From Solenopsis invicta (lineage: Eukaryota; Arthropoda; Insecta; Hymenoptera; Formicidae): 64,000 nucleotides of DNA. The position numbers and the translations under genes were made by a program. Position 1 is the first letter of the stretch. The number at the start of each line of letters is the position of its first letter. Location of the stretch: positions 5,881,501 through 5,945,500 of the forward strand of contig NC_052669.1 of NCBI RefSeq assembly GCF_016802725.1, in the 5' to 3' direction. Shown piece by piece: positions 11,418 to 24,084 of this stretch. The notes below the pieces were generated by a model. It was not told where the DNA came from. It saw nothing but the letters and a program-made list of their open reading frames with translations, and searched no databases.

Positions 11418-13015
11418 AAATCTCTACGACGACGGGAGACGACGCGACGTATCGTCGACGAGAGCTCCGCAAACAAGACGGAATAACAGTGGTTTTGGTT
11501 GCGCCGAAATGGCGATGTCGCGACTGCGTGAATCTCGGGGATGCATCCGCCTATTGTTTGTCTGCGAGAAGCTTCACGCATGAAGGAACGCGTTTGCGTT
11601 TATTATGAAAAGTGGCGCTGTAAAACGAATCTACACATGTGTCTTTAAAATTATTACAACTCGTAGCGGTGACGCGTCAACCGGCGACTGAAAAATAGAC
11701 AATTTTGCGATATTGTTAAGAGAAGATTAAAGATAGACGAACGAGATTAATATTGAATTTAAAGAGGTTTTAACGTCACTAATTATCTCATAACATAATT
11801 TTATCGCAATATTTATAATATTACGACTATTATAATATTCATACATTTTACAGTAAAAGAAATATTGGATTTTTTTTTTTTTTTTTTTTAAGATAAAAAG
11901 CATGAAGTAAAATAGATGTAAAATTGGAATATAGATTTAATTTGCTAGTTTTTAATAATAAATCGTTCTCGGACGTCTATCTATTTTAGACGTTCCACAA
12001 TTTTCGGCCTAAATACGATTATAATTCCGAATGATTGATAGAACTAATAATATTAGACAAAAAATAAAGGTAGATTATGCGATTCTCTCGCGCGCCGTAT
12101 AATTTTCGACAGGAGTTATAATTTTCCGCTTTAATTCCTCGCAACGCGAATACTTTGAATTTTAAAGCACGCCCATTGGCGATTCATTTATTCGCGCGAG
12201 CACGAGGTAACATTGAACGACCATACAAGAATGAATACTAAACATCGAGCGTAAAAATATCGCAATCGCCATCGACGGCGACGGTTATATTCCGCGAACG
12301 GGAACGCATGCGAAACGTATCTCGCGCTTTCACGCTTTTCCGAGAGCTTTCACGACAGCTGCCGACCAAGTCGCTCGCAAAACCACCAAACGCCCACCCT
12401 TTCCCTCACTCTCCCGCGGCCCCTTTTCGTGCCTCCCTAGGGTTCGTGCCATGTCTCGGCGCTTTCACACACGCGAATATTCCAAGTCGGTGGAGATCGA
12501 CACGGCTCTCGAGAGCCGCGACTGTATTATCGAGGGATGCAAGTCGCGTGTCGATGGCATGCCTTCGTGGCTTCGAAGTCGGCGGCAGTATGGCGATGAA
12601 ATTCGAGAGGGATATCGAAAGCTCCGCGTATACTCCTTACTCCATTGTTGAGCTTGATCAAATACGTATACCTTGCCGAGGTAAACACGAAAACCGCGGG
12701 GGATAATTAACTTCCAATATTATTCTCTTCTTCTTTATATAAATGTAGACGCGTGTGAAACTAATCAGTGCGCTAACGTATACGCGATTAATTCCTGCAC
12801 GGCCAATATAGTTGGAAGTAAATAAGCCGCGGATTAGTTTCGACGGCTAATGCAACGAAATACTCGACGAGAAATGTCATGGTGTTCGCATTCAAACGCG
12901 CAAAGCGAAAACGCACGTTGACGCACGTTGAACGCGCAGCGACGCGCGTGCCTGCGGGGCTCGCGAGGCATCGCCGGGACATTACGTACGACTTGACTCA
13001 ACGAGCTTCTTTCAG

Positions 13016-13054
13016 GAAACATCAGCGACTCGCACTACATCACGTACATGACAA
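13016..13054 (+). other. Candidate 39-nt exon with matched acceptor and donor
   Basis: A pyrimidine-rich acceptor (GAGCTTCTTTCAG, AG at 13014-13015) is followed 39 nt later by a consensus donor GTAAGT (13055-13060). Two of the three frames are open; one reads NISDSHYITYMT. It lies in CpG-rich DNA, and a perfect 8-bp stem (13071-13090) sits just past the donor. It could be a non-coding 5' exon or cassette exon, or a chance pairing of splice signals. Confidence 0.2.
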
Positions 13055-13070
13055 GTAAGTACAAACAACG

Positions 13071-13090
13071 CCCGTAACACACGTTACGGG
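13071..13090. repeat. Perfect 8-bp inverted repeat (CCCGTAAC/GTTACGGG, 4-nt loop)
   Basis: The stem is perfect, with loop ACAC. It lies 11 bp after the donor of the candidate exon ending at 13054. Confidence 0.6.
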
Positions 13091-13269
13091 GGTGGCGAGC
13101 GCCGGGGGACGCCCGCGATGTTATCCGCCCGGCTAGCATCTAGGGCGCCGCTCGCGCTCGCGCACACAACACGTATATAGACCAAGCGAGCGAGCGAGCA
13201 ACGTGGAGAACGTATGCGGACCCGTACGCGGCTCGTTGGCAAAAATACACTCCCCCGTGCACGGATGTG

Positions 13270-13294
13270 AGGGAGAGAGGGAGAGAGGGAGAGA
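13270..13294 (+). repeat. (GGGAGAGA)n tandem repeat
   Basis: About three 8-bp units of purine-only sequence. Confidence 0.85.
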
Positions 13295-14341
13295 ACGGGG
13301 TCAGAAGAAGTGGACCTCGCGCACGTAACATCGATCAGGCTCGGAATCAAGCGGTTTCGAGACACGCGCAGCGTGCACTCTTACCGCCCGCAAATCGGCC
13401 TGTTTTTCGAGCACGGACTGCTCAATTTCGTATAGAGGTGGCCAAGGGGCAAGGAGGGCCAGAGCCGAGTATCTAAATTTCAAATCCCTCTAATGTGTAT
13501 TTTTGCCCTGGGTCCCGCTACCGTTCCGCGCTCGTTCTCCGTCTCACCTATCTATCTATCTCTCTTTTCCACCGTTATCGGCCGGCTTTTCCCCGGACGC
13601 TTTGAATTTCAAATTTCATGCGACCACCGTGTCGGCCGTCGCGGCAACAACCGACTTTCGAGTGTTTCCACCCGCTTATGCGCTGTCATTTGTTTCCGTC
13701 GCCCACCTCCTCTCCCCCTTCCCTCTTCTCCGGTTGTACGTAACAGACACCGCGATCTACGGCGCGCGGTATCTCCGGTTACCTCGCACTTTTATTTATG
13801 GCGCCACCCGGTATGTATCAGAATTGATTCTGTGATTTATTTCACGGCCGATAGCGAACGCGGGTCGGTCCCGCTGCCAGCCTCTGCACGAAAAGGCGAA
13901 TTTCGAGACTGCGTTTTCGATCTCCTTCACTTCGTACACGTTGCGTGCGACGTAACGATTACGTTATAATTTTCTCGCGTCTACCGTCTCACGAGGGCAG
14001 AGGGAGAAAGAGAGTCTATTCGTTCGTTCGCTCGTTCCCGTCGGCGGGCTGCTCGAAGCGCTCGCGTATAATAATCGCCGATTGGAGTAACGCGCACGCA
14101 TAACGAGAAGCGAGAGCGAGATACCGTCTTTTCCGGGGGAAAAATAACACACTCGAGCATTACGCTAATGCGCCGCTTTAACGGCAATGTAACTCCGACG
14201 TTATCGTCGACTAATCTTCTGCCGGCAATGTCTTTTAACGGTTCTTGCCGGTCTTCTTAATGCACGGGACTTTGCACCTAATTGCACGCTACGGCCCGAC
14301 GATCGCGAAAGTTCCTCCGCGTTGCTCGCGCGCGCGCTAGC

Positions 14342-14368
14342 AACGACGACGACGGCGGCGGCGGCGGT
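14342..14368 (+). repeat. (GAC)n(GGC)n compound repeat
   Basis: ACGACGACGACGGCGGCGGC-type compound trinucleotide tract in CpG-rich DNA. Confidence 0.85.
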
Positions 14369-14907
14369 AGCAAGAAAGTCCCGGCTCAGTTGGAAGGGAT
14401 GAGAGGAGGCACGACCCCCGGCTAATTGAAGCGCGATTAACCGCGTTAAAACGCCAAGTGCTGATTAGGGCGCTACGTCTACGTCGCAGGGCGACCTACT
14501 AATCTATGCGCATACGTGACGGCGGTGGTTCTTGCGTAAATTGAAAGTCGTCCTTGCCCTCTCATCACTCGGCAAGAGTGCACTCGACCGCTGAAATTCG
14601 CTATATTACCCTTCATCCTCCTCGACCCTCCGCGCCGCTAAGTGCACCGTCTATGAGTTTCTAAACGACGATTTGGTTAAAGAAATGGGCACGCTTATGC
14701 AGCGATGAAAATTCATTTATTTGATGTGGAAGAGTAATACCTCTCGATAAAAGGCACGATCAATCATTTGAGAATAAAATATGATTGCTGTTCTTTTATT
14801 ATCATTTCAATATTCTTTTTTATAAATACGTGCAATGAAGTAAAAGAAAAAAATATGGTTATCACGAGGAAAAGATTTACTAATAATTGCCGAATTTTGG
14901 AATTATT

Positions 14908-14926
14908 AAAAAAAAAATTTTTTTTT
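14908..14926. repeat. A10T9 tract
   Basis: Ten A followed by nine T form a rigid, bent A-tract at the centre of an AT-rich island (about 14680-15110). Confidence 0.7.
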
Positions 14927-15355
14927 CATCAGAAAAAATTGTAGTTTACAACTCGATTATTAAGTTAGCTATTTATATCGAGTATGTTAAAAATTCGATA
15001 ATAAATATTTATTGAATATTAATTACGTTACGTTATTTCTTTTTTTTTTAGTCGATTAATAAATAGGCGTTAAAATTACGATGAAATTATGACTCTTCGA
15101 GTCGGGTAATAATAAATTGTCGAAATTCAGCTTTTACCATACGCTCGGTGAAGCGTGCGCGAGTGAAAATGTTTGAGTTTCGTGCGGCACGTTACAAAGG
15201 AATGCGCGTGCGCGCGCGGCGTTGTTTTGGGATTAGATAATTCAAGAAAGACCTCGAACGCGCGCGGCGGGGCCTCGTGAATATTCACAAGTTCGCCGAA
15301 TTGCGAGGACTCTCCCACTGGGACTTCGATTGTTCTCCCCGGTCGCCGCAAGAAG

Positions 15356-15383
15356 CTTCGTCGTTGTCGTCGTCGTCGACGTC
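15356..15383 (+). repeat. (GTC/TCG)n trinucleotide repeat
   Basis: Interrupted TCG repeat within CpG-rich DNA. Confidence 0.85.
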
Positions 15384-16785
15384 GAGACACTCGGAGAAAC
15401 GCGAGCGCGGCTAAGAAACGTTAATTGCGCCGAAGACGACGCGGCGCGGCGCGGCGCCGGGACGCCATCACGAGAGAACACAGTCGTAGAGAGAAGACGC
15501 CGTCGTCGCCGTCACCGTCGCTGCGATTTTACAATGAGCCGTAGGCGACGGTGGATGATCGCGTTTGGTTGGTCGGGATTCAGAGTGGCGAGGAACGGCG
15601 CTGCGCGGAGAGGGTGCACCTACCTACTTATTTAGAATATTGCCGGCATACATCTGCATAAATTCAGCGCAGGCCCTTCGACATTCGCATCTCGCTTCTA
15701 CCATACCGAACCCTCCCGCGGAGCGAGACGCTCTTAGGTCCGGGGGGAGAGGGGAACGGTCGTTTGACACGGGGGTTGTGCCGTCCTCCCGCCGTTCCGC
15801 AGCCGCCATCAGCATCATGCCGCTCGTAAAGAAATCCCTCGTGACGCCGCCTGAAAGCTTCCCCGGGGCGCGCGGGCGCGAGAGGGTAAAAAAATTCGAG
15901 GCGCGTCGCACGTTATAAAAATATCTTCGACGCGCGAGCGTGTATTATCGCGCGCGCGGGAGAGATTAAAGTATCCCGGCAAACGTGCTCGATAACCGAT
16001 GATCCATTCCCGACGGATGCGGGGAACGAGTATGGCAGGAAAGGTGTATGGCGAGGTATATAAATGGAAAAAGAAGTGCCGCGCGAGACGAAGCGGGAAA
16101 CGATGAGAAGGAACGAGTAGATCCTCTCGACGGTAATGTCTGTGTTACATGAGGAAGTTGAGGGGAGAGAGAGAGAGAGAATGCGAGAAGTACAATCCGC
16201 TGTATATGCACGCGAGAATTACGCGAGAGCCGATGGGAACGCGGACGTGCGCGCGCGCGGCTCCGCTCGCGCGCCGCAGGTCCCGTATACATATTCAAAT
16301 TGAATTATACGCGCTACCAGACGCGTTGATTCGAAATCATTCGACGGCTTGGTATCTCGAAAACAAGCCAGTATCGCCCTCCTCGCCGGCCCGCCGCCCT
16401 CCCCTTCGCCGCCGTGTGAGTTTCCGCTCTACGAGGCTGTCGTTTCCTACCCTGACTAATGGAAATTCTCTACGAGAAGTTGGTTAAACGCATTCGCTTT
16501 GCATACGTATCGAAGCGCCGCCGCGCCGCGCCGGTTGTTGTTGTGCTACCCCGTACGACTTGGTGCTCCGCGCGCGTGCGAAAGCGATGCATCGATGCAC
16601 CCCGTCGAGGAATTTGTGAGTCGCGATTCGGTCCCGGTGTGTCCCGCCCATTCTCTCGCCGGATTCTCTGCGGTCAGCAACGCATCGTAATTGTTTGTTG
16701 CATCGGAATACTACAGGAATCAGAATTTCTCGAATTCGAGTTTCTCTCTAATAAAATAAATCATATGGAAAGGGAGTAAATCGGT

Positions 16786-16813
16786 AGAGAGAAAGAGAGA
16801 GGGAGAGAGAGAC
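16786..16813 (+). repeat. (GA)n microsatellite, interrupted
   Basis: Purine-only GAGA tract with AAA and GGG interruptions. Confidence 0.85.
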
Positions 16814-17550
16814 AGAAATAAAAAAAATATTACAGTAAGAAAAATTAGAAATGTAACGTTACAACAATGATTCGCATTGTTGGTGATAACATTGCGGATG
16901 CAGAAGGGCTTCGCCGAGACGAGTACGGAGTCTCGACTCCGCGGCGAGAAGGACGAGTGAATAAATTAAGAAGGTGCGAGAGAAGAGTAACGAATCTTCC
17001 GCCGTGTCTTCTCGTGTCGCCGTAGAAATTATTCTTTTCTCCCACCCGTTGTGCTTGGCGCGTCTCTCCACCACGGTTGTTTATCTCATTAAAGGAACGT
17101 GGAAAACGGATAATCCCCCGGTTGACAAATCGCGCCCGGCGTCGACGGAGTCGGTTCCCCGTCCGCTCCTTTCAGCGGCGTAACTTTATCGCGGAGGAAA
17201 GAACGAGAGCGAGGTGGTGAACGGAAGTGCCGGGCGGAAAGGGGTTTTAGAGTGCCGGCGACGTTAGGCGATGGATAGGGAAGTAACCGGGCCCAGAGCG
17301 TTACCGGGTGGATACCAAGCTCCGCCGTAATGGACGCTTTAATTCCAAAGGAGAATAAATTGCAATTTTTCCGACCGTGCGACGTCAGTCATGGAACCGC
17401 GAGAACGAACGGCCCTCTCGTTAGCTGTGCGAGCCGCGTCAAAGAAAAATAACGTGATTCAATTGAGCAGTGCGCGTCGTATTACATTAAAATCTCGAAA
17501 CGATCAAAGTTAATGGGGCGTTTAATGTCTGGTCGAACGGAGAACGTATC

Positions 17551-17612
17551 ACGTCTTTGGCACAGAAAGACGTGCACTTAATCTCGTATCTGTGTCACTT
17601 TAGCTACGAGAT
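17551..17612. repeat. Two adjacent inverted repeats
   Basis: ACGTCTTT (17551-17558) pairs with AAAGACGT (17566-17573) across a 7-nt loop. ATCTCGTA (17581-17588) pairs with TACGAGAT (17605-17612) across 16 nt. Both stems are perfect 8-mers. Confidence 0.55.
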
Positions 17613-18526
17613 ACGATTAAATATTTTTGCCGGATTTACAAAAATATGGCGTACATATTTTATATTGATCGGAACGTTTTATCGGAAATAACCCCGAATC
17701 GCTCAATAAGAATAGACGAGGTCGCAGTATTCTTAGAGAGTTTGATCTAGTTTCTTCTCGGAATTCAGATAATTGTGTTCGATTTCCTTTACTATCTGCA
17801 AATAATACGTAACACGATGTAAAATAAATTGCTTCTGTTATTGGAATTAAGATCCATCTTGGTAGGACGGCACACGGCGTGAGTGAACGCGAATCACATT
17901 TCATTTGGCTCTGCATTTTCAATCGCTGTTTCTCAGCATCGACGTGCTTAATTTTCGTTGAATAAAAAAAGTTATGCCTCACGAAAATGACAATCGATAT
18001 TGGCAACACTGTTCATCTTAAAAATACAAGAAAGGTACAGCGTCGAAAAAAAACACGGACGTTATTCTCTCTCGTTCTACTTTATATACATACGTACATA
18101 TAAATTGTAATTTAATTACATTTGTTTCTCGTTCAATGTTTGTTTAAAAGAACGTACGCGTTTCCTCGTGTTACGTCGATGCAGCGCGCCGGCAAAATTT
18201 TCATTATTTTAACCCGGCCAGATTTCACTCGGCGTTGTTAATACATTATATTCGAGCAACGAGACACAAGCTCGCCCTTACACCGCGCTCACCTATCGCG
18301 GCCAAGCTTTAAATGTTGTGTACATCTGTACGCAAAAGAACGTGGATGAAAATCCATTTAAATTGAATTAATATTTACTATATTTACTGTACGATCGAAT
18401 GCTAACAGGAGTGCGATCGTACGCACAAAAATCGTGTTTGCATACGTACGTTCATCTATCAAATAGATATATATAATTTTTTTTTAATTTATTGTGTGTG
18501 TTTTAATGCAGATTTTTATTACAGGA

Positions 18527-18779
18527 ATGTTGTACTATTTTTTTAACGGAATATCTTCAATTGATTTACATAAGTTATGTTGGAGAAGAATTTTGCTCTG
18601 CTCACACTATTTTCCAAAATTGTTCCATGTTCTTTAAAAATTTAACATTTTTTTCTACCAACGTAACTGACTAGCTTAAATAGCATCATGTCATTGTGAA
18701 TAGTTCTGAAGAGCAGAGAAAGTGAAAATAAATTTCCTTCTCCAATATTAAGTATTCTGTTAGAAGAATGGTATAACAT
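18527..18779. mobile_element. Palindromic MITE-like element (foldback)
   Basis: The left arm from 18527 (ATGTTGTACTATTTTTTTAA) matches the reverse complement of the right end (ATGTTATACCATTCTTCTAA). Both arms continue with AACGGAATAT/AACAGAATAC and TTGGAGAAG blocks, then a TCTGCTC...ACTATT block nearer the centre. The arms are diverged, so the copy is old. There is no coding capacity. No clear target-site duplication is visible at the ends, so the family is unassigned. Confidence 0.55.
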
Positions 18780-20298
18780 CGCGCTGGCGACTATTTAAGC
18801 ATTTTATCACCTTATTTCAAATATATAAAATCTGTATTAATGACAAATGATAGCCAATCTTTTATTAAAAAAATAAGTAATGTATTTTCCAGGTTTTCAT
18901 TTTATTTTATCTATTCTCGGTATAGATGGCGTATACATATATATTTGCAAAAATAATTGCGTTAAAATCAACGCTAAGTGAGTGAGAGCAAGATCGGCGC
19001 AGCGACTCTGTAGCTGCATCCGAAATTGCACACACGGTGTATCGACCCGACGAGCACGGACGGCACGAAATTTCGAACGAGCCGGCACGGAGGTCCGTCC
19101 TCTTTCGAATTCGGTCGTGGTACCGGCGAGCCCGAAATGACTCCCGATTCGTAATTACCGTCCCCTCCCCCCCTTTCGTTTCCATAAATGAGCCCTGCGT
19201 ACGCCGCGTCGCGCACGCTCACGTTCACGTGTTATTTAGGGGCCGGGCGTATATCAGAATCCGTTTAAATGCATCCGTATTTGTTTCGCGATTCGCCCAC
19301 CAAAACTCGCCCTCCCCCCTCTCACCCCCCGACAGCCCGCGGGGAATGCGTTAATGTAATTGCCGCGTATTTTCAGTAATATTCCTACAGCGGCCGCGCG
19401 TTTTCCGATGCGTGCGGGGTCTTCGTTGAAAATCACGGCTTTAATACAGCCGTATTTTGATATTAATTAGCGATAGTACCGCTCGCACGGGCACGCCTTT
19501 CGGGAATTTACCGCGTGACAAAATTGATGGAAGCGCTACGTACCCGGAGTGGTCTCGACGCTCGTACGGTCGGTGTTCTCTCCACACTTTTGCCAATCGA
19601 AAGTTTTGCGAATTTCTATTTATTGCTACCGATGGCTCTCAAGAATCTCTTCTTTTCTTTTCTTTTTTTTGTACATTGTCTCGAAACATCGTTCGCGCGT
19701 GTGTTCGCCAGCCACGAATCGATTTTATAATACGTTCGGTAGTCAGTAACGCGTAATGTTATTCAAATCGCATGCAGATTGCTCCGTTATCGGCTACTTT
19801 TTCAATTACGACGTGGCGGGCTATAAAATGTAATGCCGACACCGGGAGCGAAACTTTTTCTCCAAGTTATCTGGGGCCCGTGCCGAATAGCTATAAACTT
19901 TAAGTATGAGATATTGCCGTCGCGCATTTTTGTACGGATTGGCGATCGATTCGCGTGAAAAATCGCGATCGCGAGCGCGTCGTGCCGCGCGGAATAGAAT
20001 CCACTTTGAATCGCCGATATGCATCCAATACAACGACACGCTCTTCATTACCAAAGTGTCTCACGACGACCCGGTCACCCGTATCTCCGATTACGTTGGA
20101 CTCTGACCTTTTGCAAGTGACTTTATTGCGGGACGAGAAAACACTTTCCCGCTTGTCGCACACAGAATTACCCACAGAATAACTTTCCATGGACGTACGC
20201 GGGATCGTCCTGAAAGTCTTTGTCCCATGTTACTATTTTCATTTTCACCAGAGCGTCGTCTCCCTTCGTCCTGGAGTGCTCTCTCACTTTTACCCACG

Positions 20299-20322
20299 TC
20301 TCTCTCTCTCTCTCTTTCTCTT
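20299..20322 (+). repeat. (TC)n microsatellite
   Basis: TC repeat with one TTT interruption. Confidence 0.9.
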
Positions 20323-22946
20323 TAAAAGTGGTCCGACATTCATTTCGCGGGATGCAACGACGGCATGCCTCGCTTTTCGCAATCTAATTTTCACCGGCGT
20401 TTAATCTTTGTGTACACTCGCCGGCTCGCGTGCAACCCGGCAGCGCGAGTCTCTCAGGAAAGAGCAGCGAGTGGCGGGCACGTGCAAGCTTTTCCAATAT
20501 TTTTCGAGCCGAGCTATTACTCCCGCCTTGACAACGTGCCCCCACACCTCTCGCGTGTTTTTCCCTTATCGTTTCAGTCAAAATCACATTCATCGCATCT
20601 TTTTTATCTTTATTACTGAAAATGATTTATTCGCGAAGAGAAGATAGCGGCAATGGGAAAATTTCGGATAAATAAATGTCAGCGACTAAAGTGAATTATC
20701 TCCCTAAATTCGATGCGTATTTTCGGGAACACGTTCTAATTTGTGTTGCATCAAAAATATCACAAAGTTAAATCTTTGCTACAATTCGCTGAGAGTTTAT
20801 AAAGATTATATGCCGTTATATAAACGACATATATTTTCAACCAACAGTCGGGTATGATAAATCAATTATTGGAATATAATACGTTAATAGCGTCTGCGCT
20901 AGATACGTTTACGATTGTGGCCAATGAATATGTATGCATTTACCAGCTTAATTTTGATCTATCCAAATTAAACAGAAATTAGTTCGCATTATAATTTTAA
21001 CTATTTACATATCTAAAAACTCTTTGACATATCCTGCAAATATAATTGATTTTTGTTTTGCGCGAGGGAGAACGTATCATTATTTACGTATCATTATTAT
21101 ATTCTCAAAATGGAGAAAATATTTTGTCAAATCATCTCGTATTGTCAATCATTACAGAAATAATTTTACGCTATTATCACGCGAGCTATTTCGGCATCTA
21201 CGATCGAAAAATAAAGCGAAAGGAATACAAATGAAATTACGCGAACGATTAAATGAAACAAATTGCACATTGGCACCGTAATATCTCCTGCGAGCTTTAT
21301 CTATATTGCATTTTGAATTGCTGACCAGTCGGATCGAATCGATATAGTATAGTTGCAGTGGGGATGGTCCTCCTTCGCGGACGACCTCTTTCCTATTTTT
21401 GCTCTATCCCTCTGTTTCCCCGTTCATCCACTTTTAATGGAATCGGGCAAACGGTCACTTTTAGCGGCGGAAGATCGAAAACTGCTGCAGCCGAGAGATA
21501 GACTCGGTATTTGCTATGTCGGAATTTAACTGGTACTTGCTCCTCCGTATATATCGGAACTTTCGAAGATTCTGATCGAAGATTTGGAAACGACATTTCG
21601 CAAATGGTGTCGCAAAAACCTTTCTCGATTACATATAATTCGGGTTTCAAACGATAACATCGAAACCGACGCGCGACGCTGCTGAAAATAACTTTTCAAG
21701 CAAGCATTAAATTTATTAAGTCGAATGTCGAAAAATTAAATTAAATGTAGCTTTCCGAATTGTTATCATATCTTACTGTTCTATTTATATTTATTGAAAA
21801 TCTATTATAATGGTAATAGCAATCTCTCTACACACATTTGGATAAAGGCACTACACATTTCCGTTACGTGTCTGCGTAAGTTACACCGCGAGTTCACGAG
21901 ATAAAATCGCAGCAAATTGTATAAAAAGCATCGCCGTACGCATACATGTACCCCACGTGTATACATACGCGAGAGCGGCCTTGTCGTACATACGTGTACG
22001 TGTTCTATGTGTACACAGCGACCGTGGTCGACTAATGGACCTGTTACGAGCAATTCCGGTAGAACGACAATTGCGCGCGGAGATACAATACGTTCGGATA
22101 AGAGTAATTCTGAATGCACAATTCGATCAAAAATTACCTGTGCTTCGTCGGCGGAATAATATTTAACTTAAATTACGTCCGACCGAAGCGCGCATGTGCG
22201 CATACGTGCGTGAAGTGTCCACGGCCTGCGTTTGCAGATTAGAGCGGTCGTACCTGTCAACTGTAGGATCGTCGAGTCTGTTGTACATATGCATTTTTGC
22301 AAGTTTAATTTTTCATGGCGAAAACGACAAGCTCGCGCTCATTACTCGGCTGCATTTTTGTGCTTCTTCCGCAAAAAGGACCGCTTTCATCTATACAGTT
22401 AGTTTTGTAAACTTTCTCGTTTTTTTTTCGTTTGCGGGACTGAATCGCCCTTCATAAAATTTAACGCAATTCATACAATTTGTCTTCGCGTTCTTTCATT
22501 CATTTGTATTACTTTTTATCCGGATTTGCTTTTTTTTCATAATTATACGAGAGTATAATTACGTTTCATGAAAGCTTTAATTTCATGTAAATAAAATATT
22601 ATTTAAGTGCTTATAACACTGTATTATCACTTTCATTTGCATTACATTATCACTTTCTTTGAAAGTAAAATTTTCATGCGCATCAAGAACATTTCAGAGG
22701 TATATTTCTCGTATATCGCGGGACGTCGCAGGGTTTATCTCGATAAACCGCTATTATTTTTCGATACGTTCTTCCTTTAATGTCCGATAAAGTATGTCAC
22801 TCGATGATACGACGGTCGCCATTTAAAAAATGCTGCAATAAAATCGGACGCGAGCCGCGGGTCGCGAATTCTCTCGGAACGATTGCACTTTGGATTAAAA
22901 AGTTTTTTTACTGCGTGCGATGTACTCCGACATCGTAAAAGTATGT

Positions 22947-22970
22947 CTAATGACCCAGAAAAAGGAGACG
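22947..22970 (+). repeat. Composite motif copy 1: CTAATGACCC + AAAAAGGAGAC
   Basis: CTAATGACCC at 22947-22956 is followed directly by AGAAAAAGGAGACG. The same 10-mer and the same AAAAGGAGAC follow-on recur at 24048. Confidence 0.5.
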
Positions 22971-24047
22971 CCGATGCCGCGCCGTAGAAAGTAGTATAAG
23001 CCGAGTTTATCGCGTACCGGGCACCCGTAAACGTCGGGCAAACATTTTTCGGTCGTGAAACGATCGTATAAACGTCGACATTAGCTCGGCTGCGCCAAGA
23101 TAAACATTCTTTTAGCACTCTTGGCTGGAAAATCACATTTTATTATTATCCATTAGTCTCGTTGCGGGACAGGTGTTTCGGCGAGCCGCGCGGTTCAAGA
23201 TTGACATTGGCGCAACTGTAAAAAAGATGAGACAAAAAGCCGCGCTTCGCTTTTCACTCGGGCTCTCAACTTACGGGAATAATGCTCATAAACGACGTGT
23301 CGATTTCCTTCCCGAGCCGAGCGGCGGTAGGATCAACACGATCGCAAAGTTCCGAGACCAATTTAGTATGAGCGGTAGTTTCTCCCCTCGTTCCAGATAG
23401 CGCATCTCTACGACGATTCTCTTTTACATTTCTATCTCTCTCCCTCCCTTGCCTCTTCTCTGTCCCTATCTCTCTTTTTTCCTCCTCTCTTCTACTTTCT
23501 CTGGAGGCCGCTCGACATCGCAGCGAAGCGCGGCGCGAGGCTGACAAAGGAGCGCGTCACGTTCATCCATCTTGCACCGGCCGTCTCTTTATTCCCCAGG
23601 TTTAAAGCGTAGCAGCGGCGGCAGTTTGGACTTCCCGCCGCACTAAATCCACTAATTTCGGTCACCGACTTCTGGCCCGGTGCATTCGTGTAGCCGCCGC
23701 GCCGCGCGATCGATGACGGCAGAGATACGCCGTTCTCGACCGACGAGTATAAATTTCGCGAGCGCAATCAGATTGGACTTTTACGACGTTAATTCGTAGA
23801 AGGCTGCAAACGCCCGCTCGGAAATCGATACAATTATCGGGAACGTTATTCTCCGGGATCTCGATTCTTTTTTGGAAAACACGCAGAATCCGCTTCGTTC
23901 TAATATTAGGAGGATGTTCCGCTTTTCGTGCGCCGGCCATTTTTGCTGCCGGTTGGCAAATTTGACGCTCGGTGCCCGCGCGTCCGTCATCTCCTTCTGC
24001 ATTTTAACTAAAATCTACGTAAGCCATTCTAAATGATGGAAAGTAGA

Positions 24048-24084
24048 CTAATGACCCGAATTGCGAAAAGGAGACTAATTACCC
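24048..24084 (+). repeat. Composite motif copy 2: CTAATGACCC + AAAAGGAGAC + CTAATTACCC
   Basis: CTAATGACCC (24048-24057), then GCGAAAAGGAGA, then a third variant CTAATTACCC (24075-24084). Shorter CTAATGACC copies lie at 38910 and 47077. Confidence 0.5.

Larger units (their letters stand above)
8581..17560. other. CpG-rich non-coding block with two AT-rich pockets
   Basis: CG dinucleotides are very frequent (13060-13240 and 15150-16700 especially), which fits unmethylated intronic DNA of a hymenopteran. AT-rich pockets lie at 11640-12080, with a 20-T run at about 11870, and at 14680-15110. Frames here are Arg/Ser/Pro-rich, open on both strands and match nothing I know. A TATATAAAT at about 16052 has no convincing initiator downstream. 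Confidence 0.55.

Noticed and set aside
11870..11889. Run of about 20 T as the tail of a minus-strand retroposon
   Set aside because: No recognisable reverse-transcriptase relic or SINE head upstream and no flanking duplication seen.
16050..16100. TATATAAAT as a TATA box
   Set aside because: No initiator, downstream element or first exon can be paired with it, and AT words of this kind are frequent.
22194..22457. Plus-strand frame with hydrophobic stretches, considered as the missing Lar signal-peptide exon
   Set aside because: Hydrophobic segment is not N-terminal, and no phase-1 GT donor follows it.
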